Assembly (NCBI GenBank): GCA_022566975.1
Contig: JADFHV010000002.1
Coordinates: forward strand, 1-22,086
Length of the DNA stretch: 22,086 nucleotides
Source of the DNA: Chloroflexota bacterium
Lineage (GTDB): Bacteria > Chloroflexota > Dehalococcoidia > SAR202 > UBA11138
Direction of reading: 5' to 3'
Of this stretch, positions 1 to 7,391 are shown in pieces (within the stretch, counting starts at the first letter, position 1; the number at the start of each line of letters is the position of its first letter). Made by a program: the position numbers and the translations under genes. The notes under the pieces were generated by a model that had not been told where the DNA came from, ran no database searches, and was given only the letters and a program-made list of their open reading frames with translations.

Positions 1-63
1 ACACGGTGAGATGCCGACTCCAAAACCACAGGTCGCGGGTTTCGAATCCTGCCACCCCTGCCA
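1..63 (+). tRNA. tRNA-Trp-like 3' part, irregular, truncated by window start
   Basis: The sequence from 18 to 24 reads as an anticodon loop CTCCAAA with anticodon CCA (Trp). It is followed by a variable loop, a T arm and the acceptor strand CACCCCT, then G73 and an encoded CCA at 61-63, matching the usual bacterial tRNA-Trp 3' end. Two things are wrong for a clean tRNA. The T loop between GCGGG (35-39) and CCTGC (48-52) has eight bases instead of seven, and the anticodon stem halves 13-17 and 25-29 do not pair well. The D-arm region 5-11 also appears to lack one base. The 5' acceptor strand lies outside the window. It may be a degenerate tRNA gene, a tRNA 3' remnant left by an integration event, or a read-quality problem. 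Confidence 0.5.
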
Positions 64-181
64 GCGTAGACCCCATGACAAATGGCCTCACGGACGGTCC
101 ATGAGGCTCTTGCGTTTGAATGCATCCTTACCTTGACCAGCCTGCAAGTGGGACCGATGGGAACCCGCGGAGCCGGAAGAG

Positions 182-1486
182 ATGCTAGGCAATAAGCTCT
201 CAGAACTCCGTTGGGGCCGGGCCATCTTCTATGGATGGTGGCTCGCGCTCCTGGCCCTCCTTGTGAATGCGCTGATGACGACCCCGGTCTGGGGAGGGGT
301 TGGGATCTGGCTTAGCTCGCTGGAGTTGGAGTTCGGCTGGAGCCGCACTCAGATGGCCCTGGCGTTCTCACTAGGCCAACTGGAGGGCAGTGTCGCGGGG
401 CCCATCGTCGGGTTTCTCGTCGATAGGATGGGCTCGAAGTGGATCATTCTCGCCGGGACGTTCGTGGTCGGCGTCGGGTTCGTTCTCTTCAGTTTTGTTA
501 CCAGCCTGCCCATGTTCTACGTCTCTTTCGCCGTCATCATGCTTGGAGCGTCGATGGGCGGCTGGATGCCCTTGATGGCGGCACTGAACAAATGGTTCGA
601 CCGCAAGCGAAGCTTCGCCATGGGAATCGCCAGCAGCGGCTTCTCCCTGGGTGGTGTGACGCTGATACCGATCCTGGCCTGGTCCGTGGCCCCGGAGCAT
701 ATCGGTTGGCACATGACTGCCCGTTGGATAGGAATCGTGTTCCTCATGATGGCCTGGCCGCTCAGCCAACTGGTCAGAAGTCGTCCGGAGGACTACGGAC
801 AGGTCCCTGACGGACAGAGCTATCCTGGCGGTCCATCGGTTCGGGCGGAGGTCCATGGTCCGGTCCCCGAGACCGGTTTCACGGCCCGTGAGGCCGTTCG
901 GACGAAAGCCTTCTGGCTGATCGCTATCGGACAGGGCTGCACAACGATGAGCATAGCGACACTCACCGTCCATCTGATCTCTTCGTTGAGGGATCAGGGG
1001 CTAACCTTGCAAAGGGCGTCGTTCGTCTGGGCTGCGGTGCTTGGCATCTCGTTGGTCTCCCAGCTCGTTGGTGGATACTTAGGTGACAAGGTAGAAAAGA
1101 ACGTGGCGATGGCGGTCTTGTCCTGGGTGATGGCTGCTGGGCTATGCTTTGCGGCCTTCGCCGGCAACCCGCTAATGGCTCTCGCCTTCGTGGTTGTCTA
1201 CGGCGTCGGCTTCGGGGCTCGGATACCGTTGGGCACCGCTATCCGAGGCGAGTACTTCGGGAGAAAGGCGTTCGGCACGATCATGGGGTTGTCGACAGTA
1301 CCGATGTCTGGATTCATGATGGCGGGCCCGCTCTTCGCCGGAGTAGTGTTCGACGCCCGCGGGAGCTACTTCCTGGCGTACATAGTCCTGGCCGGGGTAG
1401 CGACCCTGGGAGGGTTTCTGCTGCTGATCGCCGAGAAGCCCACCCTACCGGCGCCGGTAGAAGCCGCGGCAACTCCAACTTTATGA
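182..1486 (+). CDS. MFS transporter, monocarboxylate/OFA-like
   Basis: A 434-residue polytopic membrane protein of about twelve hydrophobic segments. It opens with FYGWWLALLALLV, typical of the monocarboxylate/oxalate-formate branch of the major facilitator superfamily. The loop 2-3 signature is visible near residues 75-88 as GFLVDRMGSK. A soluble central loop near residues 200-235 separates the two six-helix halves. The second half starts at TAREAVRTKAFWLIAIG, a common phrase in this branch. The ATG at 182 is preceded by GGAG at a good distance, which supports the start. Family knowledge suggests proton-linked uptake or efflux of a small organic acid, but the substrate cannot be read from sequence. 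The uridine-kinase-like gene follows 31 bases later on the same strand, so they may be co-transcribed without an obvious functional link. Confidence 0.88.
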   Translation: MLGNKLSELRWGRAIFYGWWLALLALLVNALMTTPVWGGVGIWLSSLELEFGWSRTQMALAFSLGQLEGSVAGPIVGFLVDRMGSKWIILAGTFVVGVGFVLFSFVTSLPMFYVSFAVIMLGASMGGWMPLMAALNKWFDRKRSFAMGIASSGFSLGGVTLIPILAWSVAPEHIGWHMTARWIGIVFLMMAWPLSQLVRSRPEDYGQVPDGQSYPGGPSVRAEVHGPVPETGFTAREAVRTKAFWLIAIGQGCTTMSIATLTVHLISSLRDQGLTLQRASFVWAAVLGISLVSQLVGGYLGDKVEKNVAMAVLSWVMAAGLCFAAFAGNPLMALAFVVVYGVGFGARIPLGTAIRGEYFGRKAFGTIMGLSTVPMSGFMMAGPLFAGVVFDARGSYFLAYIVLAGVATLGGFLLLIAEKPTLPAPVEAAATPTL

Positions 1487-1517
1487 TAGACCGGGGAGAC
1501 GCAGACGGTTAGCGCCG

Positions 1518-2111
1518 ATGTTCCCTGATCGAGACGTCACGAAGCTCCTGGGCCTTGTCACGCGGACTTTGGCCACCGGCCGTACGACACTGGTGGCTAT
1601 AGACGGCCTTGGCGGCGCCGGGAAGTCGACGCTCGCGGCCCAGTTGAGAGGGGCCCTCGACAGCGGATCTATAGTGGCGGTGGACGACTTCTACCGCCCC
1701 ATGACGGAATCCGAGCGCGGCCGACTGACGCCGGAGGACGGGTTCGACGAGTACTTCGACTGGGCGCGGCTCAGGGACGAGGTGCTGGTGCCTCTCTCCG
1801 AAGGCTCTCGCTCGCGCTACAGACGCTACGACTGGGTGACGAACACGCTCGCGGAGTGGCACGAAATAGAGCCCGGCGGTGTGGTAATTGCCGAGGGCGT
1901 CTACTCCACCCGACCGGAGCTCAGGCCGTATTTCGACGTCACGGCCTTCGTCGAAACTCCTCGCGAGCAGCGCCTTGCCCGGATGCTCGACCGGCTGTAC
2001 GACGACGTGGCCTGGGTAGAGCGCTGGATGGCGGCGGAGGACTGGTACCTGGAGCACATCCGGCCCGGCGACCACGTGGACCTGGTCGTGGACGGGTCTT
2101 CCAGGGACTAG
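1518..2111 (+). CDS. Uridine kinase-like P-loop NTPase
   Basis: A 197-residue soluble protein with a Walker A motif GLGGAGKST at residues 30-38, followed by the acidic segment VAVDDFYRPM that occupies the uridine kinase/phosphoribulokinase Walker B-like place (usually DxFY). A later segment VVIAEGVYS matches the family's central strand and acceptor-binding turn. The C-terminal part has the Arg-rich lid helix REQRLARMLDR expected in this superfamily. The family phosphorylates nucleosides, pantothenate or similar small molecules with ATP. At this length and divergence the substrate is not certain, so no gene symbol is given. The start at ATG 1518 lacks a strong Shine-Dalgarno. The gene ends 56 bases before the convergent PAP2 gene. 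Confidence 0.8.
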   Translation: MFPDRDVTKLLGLVTRTLATGRTTLVAIDGLGGAGKSTLAAQLRGALDSGSIVAVDDFYRPMTESERGRLTPEDGFDEYFDWARLRDEVLVPLSEGSRSRYRRYDWVTNTLAEWHEIEPGGVVIAEGVYSTRPELRPYFDVTAFVETPREQRLARMLDRLYDDVAWVERWMAAEDWYLEHIRPGDHVDLVVDGSSRD

Positions 2112-2167
2112 GCCGCGTCCGGTCCAACGGACCGAAAAAGGTAAGGCCGGGGACGTCCGCGGCCAGG

Positions 2168-2956
2168 TTACCGGGCCAGCCTGCCTCCACCGCCGACGCC
2201 GAGTCTGCCCGCGAGCCGTCGTACCGTAGCCATCGTGAGAGTGTCCGGATGCCGACGCTCCCATGCCCTGCCCAGATGGAAAAGTCTGATCGCGATGACC
2301 AGATAGAGCAGGCCGTATAGATAGCCGCCGACTACATCGCTGCCCCAGTGGCGTCCGTAGTGGACCAGATACAACCCGGCAAACGGAATGTAGAGGACAA
2401 TACCTGCCAAAGCCGCATAGATCAGCCACTTGGAGCGGCTGTAACGCAAAAGCATATAGAAGAGGAGACCGTAAAGGAGAATGACTAGAACTGCGTGACC
2501 GCTGGGAAAACTCTGGCCGGCGGGGCTGCCTATCACGTTCACCGTCATCTCGTCCGGCCGCGGCCGGCCGTAAACGGCGCGCAGCGGGAAGTTGATGAAA
2601 TTGGGCAGCTTGGCCAGCATCAGGACGACGGCGTCGACACGATGGCCGCTCCGGAACCACAACCACATCACGGCCGCCATGATGACCACACCCGCCAGTC
2701 CCTCAAAGATTATGTAGAAGACGATCTCTTCGAGGGCCTCGTTTACCTCGAGATTCTGCAGCCAGCGGGTAATAGCCAGGTCCGCGGCGAAGCGGTCTGT
2801 GGTGACCGCGTTGTACGTGGTTAAAGCGACGAGTGCCAGCAGGATCACGATGCCCAGGGCTGCCGCCCATCGCGCCGGTATGGCCGCCCTCGATAGGATG
2901 GCCGATTGCCGTGGCAGCGCGGTGGTGATGCTGTTTTTCACGGTCGCAGGGCTCAC
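2168..2956 (-). CDS. PAP2 family membrane phosphatase
   Basis: A 262-residue membrane protein of the type 2 phosphatidic acid phosphatase family, with several transmembrane segments. Motif C2 is intact as SFPSGHA. Motif C1 reads R-AVYGRP-RP, so the usual first Lys of KX6RP is Arg. Motif C3 ends RHWGSDVVGG with the catalytic His and Asp, but the usual Ser-Arg at its start is not evident. I place the start at GTG 2956 because it overlaps the TGA of the upstream VTT-domain gene (GTGA). The longer in-frame extension to 3142 lies inside that gene and reads as non-native sequence. The family dephosphorylates lipid phosphates such as undecaprenyl diphosphate or phosphatidylglycerol phosphate, facing the outer side of the membrane. 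Tight coupling with a VTT protein supports a lipid-carrier role. Confidence 0.85.
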   Translation of the reverse strand: MSPATVKNSITTALPRQSAILSRAAIPARWAAALGIVILLALVALTTYNAVTTDRFAADLAITRWLQNLEVNEALEEIVFYIIFEGLAGVVIMAAVMWLWFRSGHRVDAVVLMLAKLPNFINFPLRAVYGRPRPDEMTVNVIGSPAGQSFPSGHAVLVILLYGLLFYMLLRYSRSKWLIYAALAGIVLYIPFAGLYLVHYGRHWGSDVVGGYLYGLLYLVIAIRLFHLGRAWERRHPDTLTMATVRRLAGRLGVGGGGRLAR

Positions 2957-3726
2957 GATGCCGAAGCGCCACGTCCCGGTTCGCCGGTGGTAATCGCCTT
3001 CGCGTCCACATCCACCCTCCGAGCCCGAACGCGACTCCTCCAGGTCCTGACCGCCGCGAACGCGGGGATTGCCAGAAAGGGAACAAAAACGACGGCGATT
3101 CCCCACAGCGGCAGATCGATCGCCGCGCCGAGTAAGGCCCACAGGAAATATCTCGGTGTCCGGCCCACCAAAACGGCGACAATATACCTGTCGATCGGGT
3201 ACTTGCTGCTCACGGCGAACACCCGGAAGGGTGCGTAGGGCACCGGTGTAAATCCAGTGAACACGATGATCCAGAAGGGAAACTTCTTGAACCAGCGCTC
3301 CGCAAACTGATAGGGCCGTTTTTCAGTGGCCGCCCTGATCCGGTCGACGGTGAGCACGCGTCCCAGCATCCGGTAATTGAAGTACTCTACCCAGGCCGTC
3401 GCAACGCCTCCCAGGATGGCAATCAGCCACGGAGCGAAGAGGGTGCCAAACAACAATATCATCGGCCTGAGGGGAAGCCAGGGGATGAAGAAGTTCGAGA
3501 CCGACGTGTAGAAGCTGAACCATACCAGCAGCAGGTAGTGGGGGGCCGCCAGGCTCACTACGAGTGCCGCGACGGCAAATGGGGCGAGGTATATCGATCC
3601 CAGACGCAATACTCGGTTTAATCTGGTTGGGCGTGCGGTTTGGACAGCCACGGCACTAATTCGATATCCGAGGCCGGTGGCCTCTTGGTACTGGATGAGC
3701 CGGGGTCCGGGACTGGTCGACAGCAC
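2953..3726 (-). CDS. VTT-domain (DedA/SNARE-associated-like) membrane protein
   Basis: A roughly 257-residue membrane protein. The central region FTGFTPVPYAPFRVFA and the following Pro-Ile-Asp-Arg-Tyr helix are the conserved re-entrant/helix segment of the VTT domain (DedA, YqaA, YdjX group). A preceding stretch GVATAWVEYFNYRMLGR matches the family's first conserved Gly/Glu-containing region. The C-terminus is a basic cytoplasmic tail. DedA-type members are now known as undecaprenyl-phosphate flippases, and others scramble phospholipids, so lipid transport is the best guess. The start is uncertain: GTG 3726 gives the longest form, and GTG 3651 gives a protein beginning just before the basic pre-helix segment. 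Neither has a clear ribosome-binding site. The stop overlaps the GTG of the PAP2 gene. Confidence 0.78.
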   Translation of the reverse strand: MLSTSPGPRLIQYQEATGLGYRISAVAVQTARPTRLNRVLRLGSIYLAPFAVAALVVSLAAPHYLLLVWFSFYTSVSNFFIPWLPLRPMILLFGTLFAPWLIAILGGVATAWVEYFNYRMLGRVLTVDRIRAATEKRPYQFAERWFKKFPFWIIVFTGFTPVPYAPFRVFAVSSKYPIDRYIVAVLVGRTPRYFLWALLGAAIDLPLWGIAVVFVPFLAIPAFAAVRTWRSRVRARRVDVDAKAITTGEPGRGASAS

Positions 3727-3832
3727 GCCTTGCGGTGTCGCGCCACCGTCTTGCCGGCCACGAGTAGTGGTCGGACCGCCTTCTCAGGTCAGTTTTGGAA
3801 GTCGTCATCGGTTATCCAGGGGGACAGTGGTG

Positions 3833-4540
3833 CTAGCCTTCGGAGATGTTCTGCCGCACCCAGACATCTTGGGCCGGCGAGTTGGGAGGATCACTCGCCC
3901 TGAGCTCGTAGTATGGCATGTACGGGCTGTAGGCGGCATGCAGCCGGCGCAGCTCGTCAACGGCCTGCTCGTGGACGTCGACCCTCAGGTCCAAAGGGAC
4001 CAGGGCTCCAGGAGTGTCGACAATGAGCCCCGCGGACCTCTCCGTCAGGTGCTCCCCTTGAAGGTTGCTCTGTCCACCGGCGTCGCGCCCCGCCTCCAGC
4101 GCCTGTAGTAACCGCTCGTCAAGCTCCAGGCCGGGATTTTTCTGGAAGGTGACAGCCATGGTTTCCACTGTCGCCTCGCCCGAAAGGCTATTGCCCATCG
4201 CAACGAAGTCCTCTCCGGTCGCGTGACCTGCCCAGGGTCGCGTCTGGCTGCCGGTCCAAGCCGCTCCGGCACCGTCCACGCCCACGATGCCCACCTGGCG
4301 GTAGCGGAAGTCCGGGTCCTGTCCCTCCAGCCGTTGGAGGACCTCGCCCGGCGAGAGGCCGTTTTCGAGTGCCTGCACCGCCAGACCACGCAGCTGAGGA
4401 TTGGCATAGGCCTGGGAAGAAACAGCGCCCACGTCGGGCCGTACTGAGGGACAGTAGCCCCCTACCGCCAACGAGAAGGTGGCGATGCCGATGCCCAGCC
4501 TACCCGTGCGGGGGCAGCGACCGATTATCGTGTAGGTCAT
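3833..4540 (-). CDS. DUF1028 family protein
   Basis: A 235-residue protein that matches DUF1028 along most of its length. It starts TYTIIGRCPRTGRLGIGIAT and carries the family phrases VGAVSSQAYANPQLRG, LSPGEVLQRL, RQVGIVGVDG, WAGHATGEDFVAMGN, and ALEAGRDAGGQ followed by the Ser-rich strand SAGLIVD. The family has an Ntn-hydrolase-like fold (proteasome/peptidase-like), but its substrate is not established. It often sits with amino acid or peptide metabolism genes. The residues after about 185 form a C-terminal extension with many Tyr and Pro. I prefer ATG 4540 over 4546 because GGAAG lies six bases upstream of it. It is divergent from the acyl-CoA synthetase, and the 3' gap to the VTT gene is 106 bases with nothing recognisable. 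Confidence 0.85.
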   Translation of the reverse strand: MTYTIIGRCPRTGRLGIGIATFSLAVGGYCPSVRPDVGAVSSQAYANPQLRGLAVQALENGLSPGEVLQRLEGQDPDFRYRQVGIVGVDGAGAAWTGSQTRPWAGHATGEDFVAMGNSLSGEATVETMAVTFQKNPGLELDERLLQALEAGRDAGGQSNLQGEHLTERSAGLIVDTPGALVPLDLRVDVHEQAVDELRRLHAAYSPYMPYYELRASDPPNSPAQDVWVRQNISEG

Positions 4541-4600
4541 CGTCATCTTCCGCGTGCACTTGCACTCTTGATGCGAGATCGGGCCTTTGGACGCACTCAG

Positions 4601-4629
4601 TGTCCCAGAGTATCACAGGCTGGTATCAT
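4601..4629 (+). promoter_or_regulatory. Extended -10 promoter for the acyl-CoA synthetase
   Basis: TG-G-TATCAT at 4621-4629 is an extended -10 element (five of six matches to TATAAT). It lies about 45 bases before the ATG at 4674, with only a weak -35 candidate upstream. A very similar TG-G-TATATT precedes the E1 alpha gene at 9664-9672. Confidence 0.4.
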
Positions 4630-4673
4630 GGCCGCGTGACATCGCCCCAGCACTAGTGCGGAGGAGTACAGCC

Positions 4674-6335
4674 ATGACGGAACTTGCCCCCAATATGCTG
4701 GACTATGAGCAGACCCGCAGGGACTTCAGGTTGGACGTGCCCGAGCATTTCAACTTCGGGTTCGACATCGTGGACAAGTGGGCCGAGGACCGCACGAAGC
4801 TCGCCCTCGTCTCGGTGGACCCCACGGGAGAGCGTGCCGAAAAGCATACCTTCTGGGACATCAAAGTGCTGTCGAACAAGTTCGCCAACCTGCTAAGCGG
4901 CCTCGGTGTGAGCAAGGGCGAGCGCGCCTTCATCATGGTCCCCAGGATTCCGGAATGGTACACGGCAATCATTGGGCTAATGAAGCTGGGCCTGGTCCCT
5001 ATGCCGGCTACGACCCTGTGCACGCCCCACGACATCGAGTACAGGTTGAACCGCGCCGGCGCCACCGTGGCCATCACGGACCTGGAAAACGCCGCCAAGG
5101 TGGAGGAGGTGGTGGCCAGCTGCCCGTCCGTCAAGCACCTGATTCTGGTCGCGGGTACCAGGAGGGGATGGATAAGCCTCGACGAAGAGCTGCCAAAGAT
5201 GTCCTCCCGTTTCGACCCCAAAGAGCCCACCCGAAGCGACGATCCCCTGCTCATCTACTTCACGTCGGGCACCGTCGGGCAGCCCAAGATGGTGCTGCAC
5301 ACCCAGGCGTCCTATGCCATAGCTCACACGATTACCGCCAGATTCTGGCAGGACCTTAAGCCGACCGACGTTCACTGGACCATGTCTGACATGGGCTGGG
5401 CAAAGGCCGCCTACGGCAAGCTCTTCGGACAGTGGACGCAGGGCGCCGCAGTCCTCCAGCACAACGCCGTGGGAAGGTTCGATGCGGACATGACTCTGAG
5501 AATCCTGGAGCGGTATGGCGTGACGTCCTTCTGTGCGCCGCCTACCGCCTACCGCATGATGGTCCTACAAGACCTGACGCAGTACGACCTCAGCGACCTG
5601 CGCCACTGCACGGGAGCCGGCGAGCCTTTGAACCCTGAGGTGATGAAGGTCTGGGAGGACGGGACCGGGCTGACCATCTACGACGGGTACGGCCAGACCG
5701 AGACGGTCCTTCTGGTGGGCAACTATCGGTGCATGCCGGTCAAACCCGGGTCCATGGGCAGACCTACGCCCGGCTTCGACGTGGCCATCGTCGATGAAGA
5801 AGGTGAGGAGGTCGGCCCGGACGTGGAGGGGCAGATCGCGGTGAGGGTCAAGCCCGAGCGGCCGGTGGGACTGCTCAAGGAGTACTGGGGGGACGAAGAT
5901 GCCATGGCCTCCGCCTTCATGGGAGACTGGTACCTCACCGGCGACAAGGGCTACAAAGACGAGGACGGCTACTTCTGGTTCGTCGGCCGGGCCGACGACG
6001 TCATCATATCGGCGGGCTATCGCATCGGCCCGTTCGAGGTGGAGAGCGCCCTGATCGAGCATCCGGCGGTGGCCGAGTCCGCCGTGGTGGCGAGTCCCGA
6101 CGAGCTGCGAGGCAGCATCGTCAAGGCGTTCGTGATCCTCGCGCCGGGCCATGTGCCCTCCGACGAGCTGACACTGAGCCTTCAGGAGCACGTCCGTACC
6201 GTCACCGCGCCCTACAAGTATCCCAGGGCCGTTGAGTACGTGACCGAGCTGCCCAAGACGATAAGCGGCAAGATCCGCCGGGTCGAGCTGAGGCAGGGCG
6301 AGCTGGACAAGGCCAGCCAGAGTCCATCGGACTGA
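4674..6335 (+). CDS. AMP-forming acyl-CoA synthetase (medium-chain/ACSM-like)
   Basis: A 553-residue member of the ANL adenylating superfamily, forming acyl-CoA from a carboxylic acid, ATP and CoA. The phosphate loop YFTSGTVGQPK starts at residue 195. YDGYGQTET (A5), YLTGDKGYKDEDGYFWFVGR (A7/A8 hinge region) and the catalytic Lys in TISGKIRR (K533) are present. Overall phrasing (HWTMSDMGWAKAAYGKLFGQW) is like the ACSM medium-chain and related acetyl/propionyl-type synthetases rather than long-chain FadD. The ATG at 4674 is preceded by GGAGGAG at a proper distance. The in-frame extension to 4587 would begin upstream of the predicted promoter and reads as non-coding. It lies beside the acyl-CoA mutase and E1 genes, so a short branched or straight acid such as isobutyrate is plausible, though not shown. 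Confidence 0.9.
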   Translation: MTELAPNMLDYEQTRRDFRLDVPEHFNFGFDIVDKWAEDRTKLALVSVDPTGERAEKHTFWDIKVLSNKFANLLSGLGVSKGERAFIMVPRIPEWYTAIIGLMKLGLVPMPATTLCTPHDIEYRLNRAGATVAITDLENAAKVEEVVASCPSVKHLILVAGTRRGWISLDEELPKMSSRFDPKEPTRSDDPLLIYFTSGTVGQPKMVLHTQASYAIAHTITARFWQDLKPTDVHWTMSDMGWAKAAYGKLFGQWTQGAAVLQHNAVGRFDADMTLRILERYGVTSFCAPPTAYRMMVLQDLTQYDLSDLRHCTGAGEPLNPEVMKVWEDGTGLTIYDGYGQTETVLLVGNYRCMPVKPGSMGRPTPGFDVAIVDEEGEEVGPDVEGQIAVRVKPERPVGLLKEYWGDEDAMASAFMGDWYLTGDKGYKDEDGYFWFVGRADDVIISAGYRIGPFEVESALIEHPAVAESAVVASPDELRGSIVKAFVILAPGHVPSDELTLSLQEHVRTVTAPYKYPRAVEYVTELPKTISGKIRRVELRQGELDKASQSPSD

Positions 6336-6342
6336 GAGAAAA

Positions 6343-6613
6343 ATGTCATTCCTGCGGCAGGCTCAGGACGGCGTCTGAGCGGAGCGAAGAATCTGGTGGA
6401 GCTGGGGGCTAGGCCGTGATCAGGGACAACCGTCCGCCCCGCTCCAGATTCTTCGTCGCGGACTCCTCAGAATGACAATCAGAACGACCTGGGTCTGACG
6501 ACAATGTCATTCTGAGCGGAGCGAAGAATCTGGTGGAGCTGGGGGCTAGGCCGTGATCAGGGACAACCGTCCGCCCCGCTCCAGATTCTTCGTCGCGGAC
6601 TCCTCAGAATGAC
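6343..6613. repeat. Two copies of a 103-bp hairpin-forming intergenic repeat
   Basis: Positions 6374-6476 and 6511-6613 are identical over 103 bases, offset 137. Each copy can fold on itself: the left arm TCTGAG...GAAGAATCTGG is matched by the right arm CCAGATTCTTCGTC...CTCAGAATGAC. The second copy has complete termini (GTCATTCTGAG at 6506-6516 inverted at 6603-6613). In the first copy the outer GTCATTC (6345-6351) is separated from the core by about 22 extra bases containing CCTGC-G-GCAGG. The repeats fill the gap between two convergent genes, so they might end transcription from both sides, but there is no T-run. The termini resemble dispersed palindromic or MITE-like elements that I associate with Chloroflexota and other genomes. 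No coding capacity is seen in this 300-base gap. Confidence 0.9.
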
Positions 6614-6635
6614 GATTCGGGCCGCTGGGAAGCGC

Positions 6636-7391
6636 TCATGGTCCCACACCGTGGAGCGCGGCCCGGCGGGCGAGGATGCCCTCCCGGACGAACGGCTCGA
6701 TGCCCTCGTCGTGCTTTGCGTCCAGCGCGAAGACCCTGCGCTTCCATCCGTCTTCAAGCGTGTCTCGGCCCAGTATGACGCGCGCCTGCTCGACGAAACG
6801 GTCGTTTCCCTCCAGGCCTCTCCTCACGTTGACGGCGACGACGTGGGCGTGCTCCGTCTGGCCGGACTTCATCAGGGTGATGGCGTCACCCAACGGCGCG
6901 ACCACGGCGACGAACGTGTCCACGTGCCTGCGGATGCCGATGTCGACCTGTCCGGCACCGGCGGTCTCCACGAGAACTAGGTCGCACGACCAGGAGCAGG
7001 CCTGGATGATGGCGGGAAGGGCGACGGTAAGCGCCTCTGCCGCGCCCCTGGTCGCCAGGCTGCGGATGAACACGCCCTCATCCCGGTACGAGTCGCGCAT
7101 CCGGATCCGGTCCCCGAGGAGAGCGCCCTGCGATCCCTCCGAGGTCGGATCGATCGCCAGGACGACTACACGCAGGTTGTCCCCGCGCAGCACGGTCAGC
7201 GTTCGGCTGATCAGGGTGCTCTTCCCCGCTCCGGCGACCCCGCTGATCCCAACGGTGTGCGCCGCAGACTCCTGAGTCGTCTCCTCGTTGGCGAGTCTTT
7301 CGTCCGCTCCCTCAGGGTCGTCCTGGAGGCGGGTGATCAGACGGGCCAGACGGCCTCGTTCGACGCTGGATATGACATTCACGGGGCTCAT
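6636..7391 (-). CDS. MeaB/ArgK-like G3E GTPase, mutase chaperone, without NKxD
   Basis: A 251-residue P-loop protein of the MeaB/ArgK group, which guards and reloads B12-dependent acyl-CoA mutases. Walker A is GVAGAGKST at residues 51-59. AIDPTSEGSQGALLGDRIRM (80-98) and VFIRSLATRG (107-116) match the family Mg/switch regions, and VETAGAGQ (141-148) is the Walker B/switch equivalent of VETVGVGQ. The guanine-specificity motif expected as NKAD reads NVRR at 188-191. The protein is about 50-80 residues shorter than typical MeaB, with a reduced C-terminal dimerisation arm. The ATG overlaps the mutase TGA (ATGA), which indicates translational coupling. It may still serve as a mutase chaperone with altered nucleotide preference, or be partly decayed. 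Confidence 0.85.
   Translation of the reverse strand: MSPVNVISSVERGRLARLITRLQDDPEGADERLANEETTQESAAHTVGISGVAGAGKSTLISRTLTVLRGDNLRVVVLAIDPTSEGSQGALLGDRIRMRDSYRDEGVFIRSLATRGAAEALTVALPAIIQACSWSCDLVLVETAGAGQVDIGIRRHVDTFVAVVAPLGDAITLMKSGQTEHAHVVAVNVRRGLEGNDRFVEQARVILGRDTLEDGWKRRVFALDAKHDEGIEPFVREGILARRAALHGVGP

Noticed and set aside
85..107. GCCTCA...TGAGGC hairpin downstream of the tRNA-like sequence
   Set aside because: Only six base pairs with an 11-base loop and a weak, interrupted T stretch; not convincing as a terminator.
2120..2134. Perfect 6-bp hairpin CGGTCC-AAC-GGACCG followed by AAAAA between the kinase and PAP2 genes
   Set aside because: It is on the wrong side of its A/T run for a rho-independent terminator on either strand: the + strand has A after the stem, and on the - strand the T-run precedes it.
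1509..2666. Long minus-strand frame of 385 codons across the kinase and PAP2 region
   Set aside because: Arg/Pro/His-rich sequence without family motifs, antisense to two genes with clear motifs; a shadow of high GC content.
2957..3142. N-terminal extension of the PAP2 protein to 3142
   Set aside because: It lies wholly inside the VTT gene in another frame and is Arg-rich; the GTGA overlap gives a natural start at 2956.
4587..4673. N-terminal extension of the acyl-CoA synthetase
   Set aside because: It starts before the likely promoter, and the GGAGGAG ribosome-binding site fits ATG 4674.
6343..6613. CRISPR array
   Set aside because: Only two long identical self-complementary units with no spacer/repeat periodicity and no cas genes.
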